From Tardiphaga sp. P9-11 (GTDB taxonomy: Bacteria; Pseudomonadota; Alphaproteobacteria; Rhizobiales; Xanthobacteraceae): 64,000 nt of DNA. Below the pieces are notes generated by a model that was given only the letters and a program-made list of their open reading frames with translations, did no database searches and had not been told where the DNA came from. The stretch spans positions 186,001 through 250,000 of the forward strand of contig NZ_NPKQ01000004.1 in NCBI RefSeq assembly GCF_008329525.1. The letters are read 5' to 3'. The position numbers and the translations under genes were made by a program. Positions 36,086-45,354 of this stretch are shown piece after piece; the first letter of the stretch is position 1; each line of letters opens with the position of its first letter.

Positions 36086-37654
36086 ATGTTGAACCAGCTT
36101 TATTCCGGCGGCACAGCCGGTAGTCTCGTCGTCAGTGCCATTGCCCGCTACGGCGACCAGCCTGCGCTCGCGGACGGAAATGTCCGCTGGAGCTATCGTG
36201 AATTCGGCGACGTGGTCGCGCGTTTCATCAGCCTGTTCCGCAGCCTCGGCCTCAGGAAGGGCGATGCGCTCTCGATCCTGTCCGGCAACCGCGCCGAGAG
36301 CTGGGCTGCGATTTCCGCCGCCACCGTGATGGGCCTGCGCTACACGCCGCTGCATCCCATGGCCGCCGAGGACGATCACGCCTTCATTCTCGAAGACGCC
36401 GAGATTTCCGCGCTGATCGTGGAGGCCGGCAAGTTCGCCGCGCGTGGCCTTGCGCTGCGCAGCCGTGTGCCGGGCCTGAAACACCTGCTGTCCTTCGGCG
36501 CGCTCGACGGTGCGCGCGACCTGCTGGCCGAACTGCCCAATGCGACGCCGGCGCCGCTGGTGGACGAGAGCAGCGTCGACGATATCTGCTGGCTCGCTTA
36601 CACGGGCGGCACCACGGGCCGCTCCAAGGGGGTGATGCTGCCGCATCGCGTGCTGGTGGCGATGGCGCTGGCGATCTATGCGGATTGGGACTGGCCCGCC
36701 GATATCCGCTATCTCGCCGCGACGCCGATCAGCCACGCTGCGGGCATCACGCTGTTTCCGGTAATGTTGCGCGGCGGCTTCGCGCGGCTGGTGCAGGGTT
36801 TCGATGCGGAGACCTATTGCCGCGTGGTGCACGAGGAGAAGATCACAGCGACCTTCCTGGTGCCGACGCTCATTTACGCGCTGATCGACGCGCCGGAGCT
36901 GCGCGCCAGATACGACATGTCGTCATTGCAGATGATCGTCTATGGCGCGGCGCCGATGTCGCCGGACCGGTTGCGCGAGGGCGTCGGCATTTTCGGCAAT
37001 GTGTTCGTGCAACTCTACGGCCAGACCGAAGCGCCGCAGATCATCACCACCATGCGCAAGATCGATCACGACGACTCAAAGCCCGGTCGTCTCGGGTCCT
37101 GCGGCCGCGCCAATCCGATGGTCGAGGTGAAACTGTTCGATGCCGATATGCGCGAAGTGGCGACAGGGGAGCCTGGCGAGATCTGCGTGCGCGGCTCGCT
37201 GGTGATGGATGGTTACTGGAAGCGGCCCGATGCCACCGAAGAGGCGTTCCGTGGTGGCTGGCTGCACACCGGCGATGTCGCGGTGAAGGATGCTGACGGC
37301 TTCTTCTATATCGTCGATCGCACCAAGGACATGATCATCTCCGGCGGCTTCAACATCTATCCGCGCGAGGTCGAGGATGCGTTGATGGCGCATCACTCGG
37401 TCGCGTCCGCAGCTGTGATCGGCATTCCCGATGCGAAGTGGGGCGAGGCGGTGAAAGCCTTTGTCGTGCTGAAAGCCGGCGCGAATAATTCCGCGGAGGA
37501 ACTGCAGGCGTATGTGAAAGACAAGCGCGGCGCGCCGTGGTCGCCGAAAACCATCGATTTCGTCGCCGAAATCCCCGTGACGGGCCTCGGCAAGATCGAT
37601 CGCAAGGCATTGCGCTCCCCATATTGGGAAGGACGAACGCGCGGCGTTGCGTAA
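36086..37654 (+). CDS. AMP-dependent acyl-CoA synthetase
   Basis: A 522-residue ANL-superfamily ligase that activates a carboxylic acid to acyl-CoA through acyl-AMP. Start at 36086 (MLNQLYSGGTAGSLVV), with AGGGAGG three bases before the ATG. The P-loop-like TGGTTGRSKGVMLPHR, YGQTEAPQI, the hinge TGDVAVKDADGFFYIVDRTKDMIISGGFNIYP and the catalytic Lys in GKIDRKALR are all present. The acid could be a medium or long fatty acid or an aromatic acid; the sequence does not settle it. Confidence 0.9.
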   Translation: MLNQLYSGGTAGSLVVSAIARYGDQPALADGNVRWSYREFGDVVARFISLFRSLGLRKGDALSILSGNRAESWAAISAATVMGLRYTPLHPMAAEDDHAFILEDAEISALIVEAGKFAARGLALRSRVPGLKHLLSFGALDGARDLLAELPNATPAPLVDESSVDDICWLAYTGGTTGRSKGVMLPHRVLVAMALAIYADWDWPADIRYLAATPISHAAGITLFPVMLRGGFARLVQGFDAETYCRVVHEEKITATFLVPTLIYALIDAPELRARYDMSSLQMIVYGAAPMSPDRLREGVGIFGNVFVQLYGQTEAPQIITTMRKIDHDDSKPGRLGSCGRANPMVEVKLFDADMREVATGEPGEICVRGSLVMDGYWKRPDATEEAFRGGWLHTGDVAVKDADGFFYIVDRTKDMIISGGFNIYPREVEDALMAHHSVASAAVIGIPDAKWGEAVKAFVVLKAGANNSAEELQAYVKDKRGAPWSPKTIDFVAEIPVTGLGKIDRKALRSPYWEGRTRGVA

Positions 37655-37993
37655 AATTGTCGAATTAATTTTCGGGGCACTGGCGGTAAGACTTCGGTCA
37701 CCCTAACGCGCCGGTTACGAACCTTACGCGAGTGTTTCGAATTTTACGCAAGCTGTTTCGCTATGCGACAGATCGGGAGGACAAAGCTGGAACATGGGCT
37801 TCGCAGCGTGAATCAAACCTTGCGAAAACCCCTTGTTTCACCGGCTTAATCTCAGATTCACTGTCTCAAATTCATGATCTCTTTATTGTCTTATTTAAGC
37901 GGTTCTTCAAACGCTCCCCCTTAAGTTGGCCCTATCAGGCGGAACACAAGTTTCGTCGAATAAGTCGATAAAAACGACAACAGGGGTAGTGTC
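37655..37993. promoter_or_regulatory. 339-bp region before ldtR with an imperfect direct repeat
   Basis: No gene. TTACGCGAG-TGTTTCG (37724-37739) is repeated as TTACGCAAGC-TGTTTCG (37744-37760), 20 bases on, and TTACGA occurs nearby at 37715. The rest is relatively AT-rich, as for a promoter. AGGGG lies 10 bases before the ldtR ATG. The repeats could be binding sites for LdtR itself or another regulator; they are about 235-270 bases from the start. Confidence 0.4.
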
Positions 37994-38506
37994 ATGATGA
38001 AGACCGTTGCGACGGTGGAAAGCGTCGATCTCGTTCCGGGCCAGGCGCCGGTTCAGCCGCTTTATCTGGAAGCCTTGACGTTGGTGGAGCGTCTGCATCG
38101 CCGCCTGCTCGACGTCATCAAGGACGAATTCGATCGTCGCGGTCGCGCTGATATCAATTCGGTGCAGGCTCTGCTGCTCTATAACATCGGCGACAAGGAA
38201 TTGACCGCCGGCGAGCTGCGCACCCGCGGTTACTATCTCGGCTCCAACGTGTCCTATAACCTGAAGAAGCTCGTCGAACTCGGCTTCCTCGATCATCAGC
38301 GTTCGCGCGTCGATCGTCGCTCGGTTCGCATTCGTCTCACGTCGCAGGGCCAGGAAATCCGCCACATCGTCGACGCGCTGTATCAGAAGCACGTCAAGAC
38401 GGTCGAGCAGGTCGGCGGCATCTCCAACGAGGAATTCGCGACCCTCAACAAGTCGCTGCATCGCCTCGAGCGCTTCTGGACCGACCAGATCCTGTATCGC
38501 CTCTGA
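37994..38506 (+). CDS. ldtR: MarR-family regulator LdtR
   Basis: A 170-residue winged-helix regulator. Its sequence follows LdtR of Liberibacter and rhizobia: PLYLEALTLVERLHRRLLDVIKDEFDRRGRADINSVQALLLYNIG, then GSNVSYNLKKLVELGFLDHQRSRVDRRSVRIRLT for the recognition helix and wing. In Liberibacter LdtR controls an L,D-transpeptidase and osmotic tolerance. Two ATG codons stand side by side at the start. A structured element begins 25 bases after the stop. Confidence 0.88.
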   Translation: MMKTVATVESVDLVPGQAPVQPLYLEALTLVERLHRRLLDVIKDEFDRRGRADINSVQALLLYNIGDKELTAGELRTRGYYLGSNVSYNLKKLVELGFLDHQRSRVDRRSVRIRLTSQGQEIRHIVDALYQKHVKTVEQVGGISNEEFATLNKSLHRLERFWTDQILYRL

Positions 38507-38530
38507 GAATTTGAAAGATCGGAGAATTCT

Positions 38531-38614
38531 GAAGGGAGACGTGAAGGCGCACATGCGGGGAATGCACCCCCGCAAGATGTTCCGGCCATCAAGGCCGGTC
38601 ATGCGTCTCCCTTC
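38531..38614 (+). ncRNA. candidate structured RNA with three-way junction
   Basis: An 11-bp closing stem (GAAGGGAGACG 38531-38541 with 38604-38614) encloses two hairpins: TGCGGGG/CCCCGCA (38554-38560 with 38568-38574) and CCGGCC/GGCCGG (38582-38587 with 38593-38598). All three stems are perfectly paired. No U-run follows, so it is not a simple terminator of ldtR. It could be an independent small RNA or a cis-element ahead of the 76-residue gene. No known family was recognised. Pairing works on both strands; orientation is assumed from the neighbours. Confidence 0.5.
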
Positions 38615-38781
38615 CATGTTGCCTTGATCAATAACACGCCGGCCAACGGCGGATGTTTCGACCTCAATCGGCCTTGCTGGAAACGGCGGGCCGATTTGCT
38701 TTTCCGGTCCTCGAAATTCTCTCCCGCGATGGAACCAAGTTCCCTCTCGCCGCTTATCGCTTTGTCAGAAGGGATCAAGCC

Positions 38782-39012
38782 ATGTTGGTCGAACGCGGTC
38801 TGAAGGTGATGAATGTCGAGGCGGTGGGCGAGGCCTATGCCATCGCTGCGAACTACCTGCGTAAGTCCGGCGCGATCCCCGATACCTATCTCACCAATGA
38901 TCGACTGCTGGAAATCATCGTTCGGATGTTTCATCGCGGCGAGAGCAACAAGCTGCGCCTAGCAAATAGAGCGATCGCGCAATTCCAGGCTGCTCAGCCT
39001 CACGCGACGTAG
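38782..39012 (+). CDS. conserved-looking small protein of unknown function (76 aa)
   Basis: From the ATG at 38782 (MLVERGLKVMNVEAVGEAYAIAANYL) the protein has 76 residues, mostly helical, basic at the C-terminus (RGESNKLRLANRAIAQFQ). The frame opens at 38653 but the extra 43 residues look unlike a protein start. AAGGG precedes the ATG. I recall similar small proteins after ldtR in Bradyrhizobium, but name no family. The mix of helix and a basic tail would fit a small regulatory protein, which is a guess. Confidence 0.55.
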   Translation: MLVERGLKVMNVEAVGEAYAIAANYLRKSGAIPDTYLTNDRLLEIIVRMFHRGESNKLRLANRAIAQFQAAQPHAT

Positions 39013-39054
39013 CCTGTTTCCTATTTTCTGATGTCCAATAGGGAAAACGACGAC

Positions 39055-39276
39055 ATGCAGACTGCCATCGACCGCATCATGCACACTTATAACCTGATGA
39101 CGAGCCGCACCCAGGCGGCATCGGACGAAGCCCGCACCAAGCTGACCGACTATGTGCAGTCGCTGTTCGATGGCGGCGAGACCGATCCGCATCGGCTGAC
39201 GGTATTTGGGCTGACCTATCTGCGTGAGCTTGATGGGAGTAATGATCCGGTGAAGGCTGGATTTACCGGGCTTTGA
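39055..39276 (+). CDS. conserved-looking small protein of unknown function (73 aa)
   Basis: A small acidic, helical protein beginning MQTAIDRIMHTYNLMTSRTQAASDEARTKL in short form, ending FGLTYLRELDGSNDPVKAGFTGL. An upstream ATG at 39031 would add eight residues but has no ribosome site. It follows the preceding small gene by 43 bases, same strand. No family recognised. A weak GC-rich stem (AGGCGC 39283-39288 with 39312-39317) after the stop may end transcription. Confidence 0.55.
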   Translation: MQTAIDRIMHTYNLMTSRTQAASDEARTKLTDYVQSLFDGGETDPHRLTVFGLTYLRELDGSNDPVKAGFTGL

Positions 39277-39384
39277 GGGAGTAGGCGCAATAGCACGGCG
39301 TTTACGCGCTGGCGCCTTATTCAAGGCTTTGTCAGATTCAAATTTCAAACAGCCACTGCCCTTCAGACATGCGTCATCACCCCT

Positions 39385-39885
39385 ATTATTTGCGGCGCGG
39401 GGGCGCCGTCGTGTCTTGCATTCCCGCCCCCTTGTGAGAGGGCGTGCGGAACGCCGGGTGCCCGATGCACCCTTGGGCCTGATGCCGATGCGGTCTTCCG
39501 CAAATTGAGTGCATCAGGACTTTCGGAGGCGCCGAGCGATTGCCCAGCGTTCCGCCTGCGGTGTTTTTTCGGTTGCTTGCACTTTGCCTCGACGAACGCT
39601 CCGATCGCGAATTAAAGTCCCAAGGCGATGGGAAGGGAGCCTCAAGCGAATAGGCCGGATACGTTTTGACTTGGTCGTCCGTCACACCGTCCAGGGGTCT
39701 GGCCATCCGAAGGTCGGTCGTCTCCTTGCCAGTGGCAGTGCTGGCGCAGATCCGTCCTGCCCGAAGACAGACGTCCCCCATGAACCGCGTGACGCCGCAT
39801 CTCCGGCGTCCACCGCATCCAGCCCCGCGAACGTGACGATCGCGCTCGCCCCTCTCATCGGGGCTGGACGAAGGAGAATATAATC
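39385..39885. repeat. about 500-bp structured repeat-like element
   Basis: Open frames occur on both strands but none resembles a protein family. Instead the DNA holds nested pairings: CTGATGC (39479-39485) with GCATCAG (39511-39517) around a GCGG-TCTT-CCGC hairpin (39490-39501); GCGGAACGC (39446-39454) with GCGTTCCGC (39547-39555); CCAGCCCC (39819-39826) with GGGGCTGG (39860-39867). I recall similar blocks recurring in Bradyrhizobium and Rhodopseudomonas genomes, often annotated as short hypothetical genes. Only one copy is in this window, so repetition is unproven here. Confidence 0.5.
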
Positions 39886-39952
39886 AAGTAAGGGATATTG
39901 TCAACGGAAGATTAGGAAAAATATCTGAGGGAACCTCGATTGCTCCAGGGTC

Positions 39953-40086
39953 GTCATTCTGGGCGTGGCCGGCACTTGCCGGGCGTTAACCCGGAATCTC
40001 GACATGGGAATCTCCAGACAGCGACAAACACTCCGAGATCCCGGGGGCGCACTGCAGCGGCTTCGCGCGCCCCGGAATGACGGCGG
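39953..40086. repeat. palindromic intergenic repeats (GTCATTC...GGAATGAC type)
   Basis: Two neighbouring units. The first begins GTCATTCTGGG and ends CCCGGAATC (39953-39998), with an inner GGCCGGCACTTGCCGG hairpin. The second runs from CCCGGGGGCGC to GCGCCCCGGAATGAC (about 40042-40083). The ends match the element at 41398-41450, so this is a dispersed family. Non-coding. They separate the large element from the NTF2-like gene. Confidence 0.7.
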
Positions 40087-40146
40087 AGGCAAGCACATCG
40101 GGATGCCGGGCTCATGCCGATCGCTTCGCGGTTCTATGGCCTCGAA

Positions 40147-40515
40147 CTATCGCTCGACAAGATGCGTGCGCGAGACTGCAGGTTCAAACCGATCGGCGAA
40201 ATACTGCGTTTCGTTGGCCACCCGTCCGTCGCGGAACTCCATGACGCTCACCGCGTAGGATGGTACACCGTCATAGGTCAGGATGAATTCGGTGACCCAT
40301 AATTCGCCGTTGCCGATAATCCGCCGAACCGTAAAACGTTTCTCATTCGGCTGGACAAGTCGGCTCATCTGAATGTTGTGCCGACCGCGGATGCGTTCCC
40401 CCGATTGGGGATAATAAAGCATCGCATCCTCATGGTAGATGTCGTGTTCGATATCGAAATCGTTCGCGTCCGATGCTGTCCAATGACGCTCCAGGGCGGC
40501 CCGTACATCGTCCAT
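40147..40515 (-). CDS. NTF2-like / SnoaL-fold protein
   Basis: A 122-residue cone-fold protein: an N-terminal helix (VRAALERHWTASDANDFD), the EHDIYHEDAMLYYPQSGERIRGR turn, and beta strands including TEFILTYDGVPSYAVSVMEFRDGRVANETQYFADRFE. This is the nuclear transport factor 2-like family, which covers isomerases, polyketide cyclases and binding proteins, so no reaction can be assigned. Stands alone, divergent from the GST gene. Confidence 0.85.
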   Translation of the reverse strand: MDDVRAALERHWTASDANDFDIEHDIYHEDAMLYYPQSGERIRGRHNIQMSRLVQPNEKRFTVRRIIGNGELWVTEFILTYDGVPSYAVSVMEFRDGRVANETQYFADRFEPAVSRTHLVER

Positions 40516-40758
40516 CTCAACCTCCTGCGATAGGCCTCAGGTTGGCGGCTTGGCTTGGTGCAGAGGGGAAGGGAGCCGAACCTCTCCACAATTTCAGTCA
40601 GTGGCCTTTCCGGCAAACTAGCACGGAAAAAGGCCCCGAAGATTTTCTCGTTCGCTGTATCATCGCAATCGATGGGCCTTCCGAATAATAATCCTCGAAG
40701 ACTTCTCTCACGCCGACGGTCTGCAGATCGGGCCAACGAACAACACAAGGAAACGCCG

Positions 40759-41385
40759 ATGCTCACGCTTCATCATCTAAACGACTCCCGCTCGCAGCGG
40801 ATCATCTGGCTGCTGGAAGAGCTCGGCGCGCCCTACGATCTGAAGACCTATCAGCGCGATGCACAGACGCGGCTGGCGCCGCCGGAACTGGAGGCCGTGC
40901 ATCCGCTCGGCAAGTCGCCTGTGATCGTCGATGGCGATGTGACCATCGCGGAATCCGCGGCGGTCGTCGACTACGTCATCCGCCGTTATGGCAAGGGCGC
41001 GATGCGGCCCGCGGAGGGCACTCCGGAATATGAGGCCTATCTGGAATGGCTGCATTACGCCGAGGGCTCGGCGATGTTGCCGCTGATGCTCAATCTCTAC
41101 GTGTCTCGCCTGAAGGAGGCCGGCGCACCGCTGCAGCCGCGGATCGACGGTGAAATGGCCCGGCATCTCGGTCATGCCGACCGGGCGCTGCAGGGCCGCG
41201 CGTTCTTCGTCGGCGACAGCCTGACCGGCGCAGACATCCAGATGAGCTTCGTGGCCGAGGTCGCCGGCAGCTTCAATCGGTTGGCGGCATATCCCGATCT
41301 GGCCGCCTGGATCGGCCGGATGCATGCCCGCTCGGCGTTCCAGCGCAGCGTCGAGAAGGGCGGGGCATACCGGCTGGCGAAATAG
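40759..41385 (+). CDS. glutathione S-transferase
   Basis: A 208-residue cytosolic GST from the ATG at 40759 (MLTLHHLNDSRSQRIIWLLEELGAPYDL), with AAGGAAA upstream; upstream codons of the open frame look non-coding. The N-terminal thioredoxin-like domain has HPLGKSPVIVDGDVTIAESAAVVDYV, with the cis-Pro and the Glu-Ser glutathione contact. The C-terminal helical domain ends with GDSLTGADIQMSFV. The active residue near the N-terminus is probably Ser (NDSRS), as in theta/beta-like classes. Substrate unknown. Confidence 0.92.
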   Translation: MLTLHHLNDSRSQRIIWLLEELGAPYDLKTYQRDAQTRLAPPELEAVHPLGKSPVIVDGDVTIAESAAVVDYVIRRYGKGAMRPAEGTPEYEAYLEWLHYAEGSAMLPLMLNLYVSRLKEAGAPLQPRIDGEMARHLGHADRALQGRAFFVGDSLTGADIQMSFVAEVAGSFNRLAAYPDLAAWIGRMHARSAFQRSVEKGGAYRLAK

Positions 41386-41397
41386 GAGATACGGATT

Positions 41398-41450
41398 GTC
41401 ATTCTGGGGCAGGCCGGACCGCGAAGCGGTCGGCATGAGCCCGGAATGAC
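41398..41450. repeat. palindromic intergenic repeat
   Basis: A 53-base element with ends GTCATTC and GAATGAC and an inner hairpin GACCGC-GAA-GCGGTC (41417-41431). Same family as the units near 39953-40086. Lies between the GST stop and glyA2. The rest of 41386-41630 holds the glyA2 promoter region, with GGTGGAG before its ATG. Confidence 0.75.
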
Positions 41451-41630
41451 GGTGAAAGCCCGATCGGCTTGTGCAATCGCCGCATTTACCGCGCTGCCTA
41501 AATATCGCGCCCTGAAGCGCAAAACCTTGGCCCCGCCAGCCAGATATGGTATTCGGGGAACCGTTTCCTGATCGCCACTCGTGACCGTCCGCACGCTGAA
41601 TGAAGGCCGCGGCGGTGGAGATATTGCCCT

Positions 41631-42932
41631 ATGACCACTTCGGCCCAAATCGGCTCCGCGCCCGACTCGTTCTTCTCCGCCTCGCTTGCGCAGGCCGATC
41701 CGGAAATCGCCGAGGCGATCAAGGGTGAACTCGGTCGCCAGCGTCACGAGATCGAGCTGATCGCGTCTGAAAACATCGTCAGCAAGGCGGTGATGGAAGC
41801 GCAAGGCTCGGTGATGACCAACAAATATGCCGAGGGCTATCCGGGCGCGCGCTATTACGGCGGCTGCGAATTCGTTGATATCGCCGAGACGCTGGCGATC
41901 GAGCGCGCCAAGAAGCTGTTTGGCGCGCAATTCGCCAATGTGCAGCCGAATTCCGGCAGCCAGATGAACCAGGCCGTGTTCCTGGCGCTGCTGCAGCCGG
42001 GCGATACCTTCATGGGTCTCGACCTCGCAGCCGGTGGCCATCTCACCCACGGCTCGCCCGTCAACATGTCCGGCAAGTGGTTCAAGCCGGTGCACTACAC
42101 CGTGCGCAAGGACGATCAGCTGCTCGACATGGATGCGATTGCGAAGCAGGCGGAAGAGGTGAAGCCGAAGCTGATCATCGCCGGCGGCTCGGCCTATTCG
42201 CGTTCGTGGGACTTCAAGCGCTTTCGCGAGATCGCCGACAGCGTCGGCGCCTATCTCCTCGTCGACATGGCGCACTTCGCCGGTCTCGTCGCCGGTGGCG
42301 TCCATGCCTCGCCGGTGCCGCACGCCCATGTCACCACGACGACCACGCACAAGTCGCTGCGCGGCCCGCGCGGTGGCCTGATCCTCACCAATGACGAGGC
42401 GTTGCACAAGAAGCTGAACTCGGCGATCTTCCCGGGTCTGCAGGGTGGTCCCTTGATGCATGTCATCGCGGCCAAGGCCGTGGCCTTCAAGGAAGCGTTG
42501 CAGCCGGACTTCAAGGTCTATGCGAAGAACGTCGTCGAGAATGCCAAGGCGCTGGCCGAAACCCTGCGCGCGCAGGGCTACGACATTGTCTCGGGCGGCA
42601 CCGATAACCACCTGATGCTCGTCGACCTGCGCCCGAAGGGCCTGAAGGGCAACGTGTCGGAGAAGGCGCTGGTGCGCGCCGGCATCACCTGCAACAAGAA
42701 CGGCGTGCCGTTCGATCCTGAAAAGCCGTGGATCACGTCGGGCATCCGTCTCGGTACGCCTGCGGCGACCACGCGTGGTTTCGGCATTGCCGAATTCAAG
42801 GCGACCGGCGAGATGATTGCCGAAGTGCTGAGCGCGGTGGCGCAGTCCGGCGACGGCAGTGCGCCGCTGGTCGAAGCGGCCGTGAAGGAGAAGGTCAAGG
42901 CGCTGACGGATCGTTTCCCGATCTATCAGTAA
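41631..42932 (+). CDS. glyA: serine hydroxymethyltransferase, biosynthetic copy
   Basis: A 433-residue PLP enzyme, the second SHMT in the window. The PLP lysine is in [15 protein letters not shown]. Its place directly before nrdR and the riboflavin genes is the usual location of the housekeeping glyA in this bacterial group, so this copy probably makes glycine and methylene-THF from serine, opposite to the sox-linked copy at 21723-23012. Confidence 0.96.
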   Translation: MTTSAQIGSAPDSFFSASLAQADPEIAEAIKGELGRQRHEIELIASENIVSKAVMEAQGSVMTNKYAEGYPGARYYGGCEFVDIAETLAIERAKKLFGAQFANVQPNSGSQMNQAVFLALLQPGDTFMGLDLAAGGHLTHGSPVNMSGKWFKPVHYTVRKDDQLLDMDAIAKQAEEVKPKLIIAGGSAYSRSWDFKRFREIADSVGAYLLVDMAHFAGLVAGGVHASPVPHAHVTTTTTHKSLRGPRGGLILTNDEALHKKLNSAIFPGLQGGPLMHVIAAKAVAFKEALQPDFKVYAKNVVENAKALAETLRAQGYDIVSGGTDNHLMLVDLRPKGLKGNVSEKALVRAGITCNKNGVPFDPEKPWITSGIRLGTPAATTRGFGIAEFKATGEMIAEVLSAVAQSGDGSAPLVEAAVKEKVKALTDRFPIYQ

Positions 42933-43018
42933 GGTTTGCCTATCGGTAAGGCTTACGATGAGAAGGCCTGCGCGGTCAGAAGGTCGCGCAGGAACGAGTG
43001 TCTGGAAGGTTGCTGGGA

Positions 43019-43501
43019 ATGCGCTGTCCGAACTGCAATAGCCTCGATACGCAGGTGAAGGACTCGCGTCCCGCGGAAGATTCCGCCGTGATCCGCAGGC
43101 GGCGCGTGTGCGTCGCCTGTAATTTCCGTTTCACCACCTTCGAGCGCGTGCAACTCCGCGAGCTCACGGTAATCAAGCGCAACGGCCGACGCGTGCCGTT
43201 TGATCGCGACAAGCTGGTCCGCTCGCTGTCGATCAGCCTGCGCAAGCGTCCGGTCGATCCAGAGCGCGTTGAAACAATGGTCTCGGCCATCGTGCGTGAG
43301 CTGGAAAGCGGCGGCGAGGCGGAGATTTCGTCGGAGACCATCGGCGAGATCGTGATGGAGCATCTGCGCGGACTCGACGATGTCGCCTATGTCCGCTTTG
43401 CTTCGGTTTATCGCAATTTCCGCGAGGCGAAGGATTTCGAGGCGGTGCTCGGTGAGTTGAATTCCGAGGATGACGACCGACCGGTGGTCGTCCGAAAATG
43501 A
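43019..43501 (+). CDS. nrdR: ribonucleotide reductase repressor NrdR
   Basis: A 160-residue regulator started at [18 protein letters not shown] (43019). The zinc ribbon uses CPNC and CVAC; an ATP-cone follows ([19 protein letters not shown] to about residue 140). NrdR senses ATP/dATP and represses nrd operons. Its stop overlaps the ribD start by four bases, as in many proteobacteria. Confidence 0.96.
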   Translation: MRCPNCNSLDTQVKDSRPAEDSAVIRRRRVCVACNFRFTTFERVQLRELTVIKRNGRRVPFDRDKLVRSLSISLRKRPVDPERVETMVSAIVRELESGGEAEISSETIGEIVMEHLRGLDDVAYVRFASVYRNFREAKDFEAVLGELNSEDDDRPVVVRK

Positions 43502-44652
43502 TCTTCCGCATCCTGGAAGATCAATACGCGCAAAAGTCCCAAGAGGCGAAAGCCACCGATCTGCGCTTCATGCAGCTGGCGCTGACGCTTGGCAAGCGCG
43601 GGCAGGGGCGTACTTGGCCCAATCCCGCGGTCGGCGCGGTGATCGTCAAGGATGGCGTGATTATCGGCCGCGGCTGGACCCAGCCCGGCGGCCGTCCCCA
43701 TGCTGAACCCGTCGCGCTGGCGCAGGCCGGCGACGCGGCGCGCGGCGCCACGCTCTATGTGACGCTGGAGCCGTGCTCGCATGTCGGCAAGTCGCCGCCT
43801 TGCGCCGATGCGATCATCGCTGCCGGCGTCGCGCGCGTCGTTGCGGCCATTGAAGATCCCAATCCGGACGTGGCAGGCCAGGGTCATGCGCGGTTGCGCG
43901 CGGCCGGCATCAGGGTCGATGTCGGGCTCTGTGCAGAGCAAGCGGCACGCGATCACGCCGGGCATTTTCGGCGTATCCGCGACAAGCGCCCGCATGTCGT
44001 GCTGAAGCTCGCGGTATCGCCGGACGACAGGATCGCGGCAGCCGGTCGCAAGCCCGTCGCCGTCACCGGCGAGATGGTGCGGTCGCGCGTGCATTTGCTC
44101 CGTGCGCAATGCGATGCGGTGCTGGTCGGCATGGGCACCGTCATCGCTGACGATCCCGAACTGACCTGTCGTCTGCCCGGCATGATGAAACGCTCGCCGG
44201 TGCGCGTCGTGCTGGACCGCGCATTGCGCATGTCCGGCAACAGCAGACTGGTGCATTCGGCCCGCACGACGCCGCTCTGGGTGATGACATCGAACCTGTC
44301 CGAGGCGCCCGCCGCGATGGCGCTGGGCGCCGCCGGCGCGCAGGTGCTGCGTGTGCCGACTACGACGTCACCGCCACCGGGGTTGGATTTGCTGGCCGCG
44401 CTGCAGTGTTTGGCAGAGAAGGGCATCACCAGGCTTTTGGTGGAAGGCGGGTCCAAAGTCGCGTCGTCTTTCGTGGCGGCAGGGTTGGTCGATGAAGTCT
44501 GGCTGTTTCGCGGAGCAAAACCGATCGGCGATGACGGCATTGCCGCGCTGGACGCATTGCCGCTATCGGCGATCACCGGGTCGCGGGATTTCGTGCAGCG
44601 TGCTAGCGAGACGATCGAGAACGACATTCTGACAATCTACGAAAGAAGCTAA
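43498..44652 (+). CDS. ribD: bifunctional riboflavin deaminase/reductase
   Basis: A 384-residue two-domain enzyme. The N-terminal deaminase (about residues 20-165) has the zinc site HAEPVAL and [15 protein letters not shown]; the C-terminal reductase (about 170-380) has [11 protein letters not shown] and [25 protein letters not shown]. It performs the second and third steps of riboflavin synthesis. An N-terminal stretch of about 17 residues precedes the conserved part. Translationally linked to nrdR (ATGA) and to ribE (shared A in TAATG). Confidence 0.95.
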   Translation: MIFRILEDQYAQKSQEAKATDLRFMQLALTLGKRGQGRTWPNPAVGAVIVKDGVIIGRGWTQPGGRPHAEPVALAQAGDAARGATLYVTLEPCSHVGKSPPCADAIIAAGVARVVAAIEDPNPDVAGQGHARLRAAGIRVDVGLCAEQAARDHAGHFRRIRDKRPHVVLKLAVSPDDRIAAAGRKPVAVTGEMVRSRVHLLRAQCDAVLVGMGTVIADDPELTCRLPGMMKRSPVRVVLDRALRMSGNSRLVHSARTTPLWVMTSNLSEAPAAMALGAAGAQVLRVPTTTSPPPGLDLLAALQCLAEKGITRLLVEGGSKVASSFVAAGLVDEVWLFRGAKPIGDDGIAALDALPLSAITGSRDFVQRASETIENDILTIYERS

Positions 44653-45263
44653 TGTTCACCGGCATTGTCACCGATATCGGCGAGATCGAGAGCCTGCAGC
44701 AGGTGGCGCAGGGGCAACTGCATCGGCTGCGCATTCTCTGCGACTACGACCAGACCACCATCGCCGATGGCGCCTCGATCGCCTGCAATGGCGTCTGCCT
44801 CACGGTGGTCGGCTCTGGCGTGGCCAGCGGCAAAACCTGGTTCGACGTCGATGCCGCAGCGGAGACGCTGGGCATGACCACGGCGAAGCACTGGAAGCTC
44901 GGCACCCGGCTCAATCTAGAACGCGCGCTGAAGATCGGTGACGAGCTCGGCGGCCATATCGTCGCCGGTCATGCCGACGGCATCGCCACCATCGTGTCGC
45001 GCGAGAATCTGCCGGATATGGCGCGGATCACTTTCCGCACGACTCGCGAACTGGCGCGCTTCATCGCCACCAAGGGCTCGATCACGCTCGACGGCGTGTC
45101 GCTGACCGTGAATACCGTCGACGACGTGCAATTCGCCGTACTGATCATTCCGCACACGCTGAGCGTCACCACGCTGGGCAACGCGTGGGAAGAGGGCGCC
45201 GAGGTCAATATCGAGGTGGACCTGATGGCGCGCTACGCGGCGCGGCTCAGCGAGATGAAATAG
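44652..45263 (+). CDS. ribE: riboflavin synthase (alpha subunit)
   Basis: A 203-residue enzyme that dismutates two lumazine molecules to riboflavin. It shows the typical internal duplication: [14 protein letters not shown] and [15 protein letters not shown] in the first half, [15 protein letters not shown] and [15 protein letters not shown] in the second. Start overlaps the ribD stop by one base. No FMN riboswitch is visible before the rib genes. Confidence 0.96.
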   Translation: MFTGIVTDIGEIESLQQVAQGQLHRLRILCDYDQTTIADGASIACNGVCLTVVGSGVASGKTWFDVDAAAETLGMTTAKHWKLGTRLNLERALKIGDELGGHIVAGHADGIATIVSRENLPDMARITFRTTRELARFIATKGSITLDGVSLTVNTVDDVQFAVLIIPHTLSVTTLGNAWEEGAEVNIEVDLMARYAARLSEMK

Positions 45264-45354
45264 TCCGCGCCTCGATCAGCCCTTGGCATATGGCGCCGCT
45301 GCGCCTAAAACCCTGCGCAATCAATCAATTCTCCCAATTTTCGATGGAATACCG

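Noticed and set aside
39509-39883. 124-codon plus-strand frame and overlapping minus-strand frame
   Set aside because: Both lie in the structured repeat-like block, are Arg-rich and have no family resemblance; nested hairpins explain the region better.
40147-41500. CRISPR-like repeats
   Set aside because: The palindromic repeats here are few, unequal in length and not separated by uniform spacers.
43019-45354. FMN riboswitch before the riboflavin genes
   Set aside because: The nrdR-ribD-ribE junctions overlap with no leader, and the 91 bases before ribH show none of the conserved RFN arrangement.
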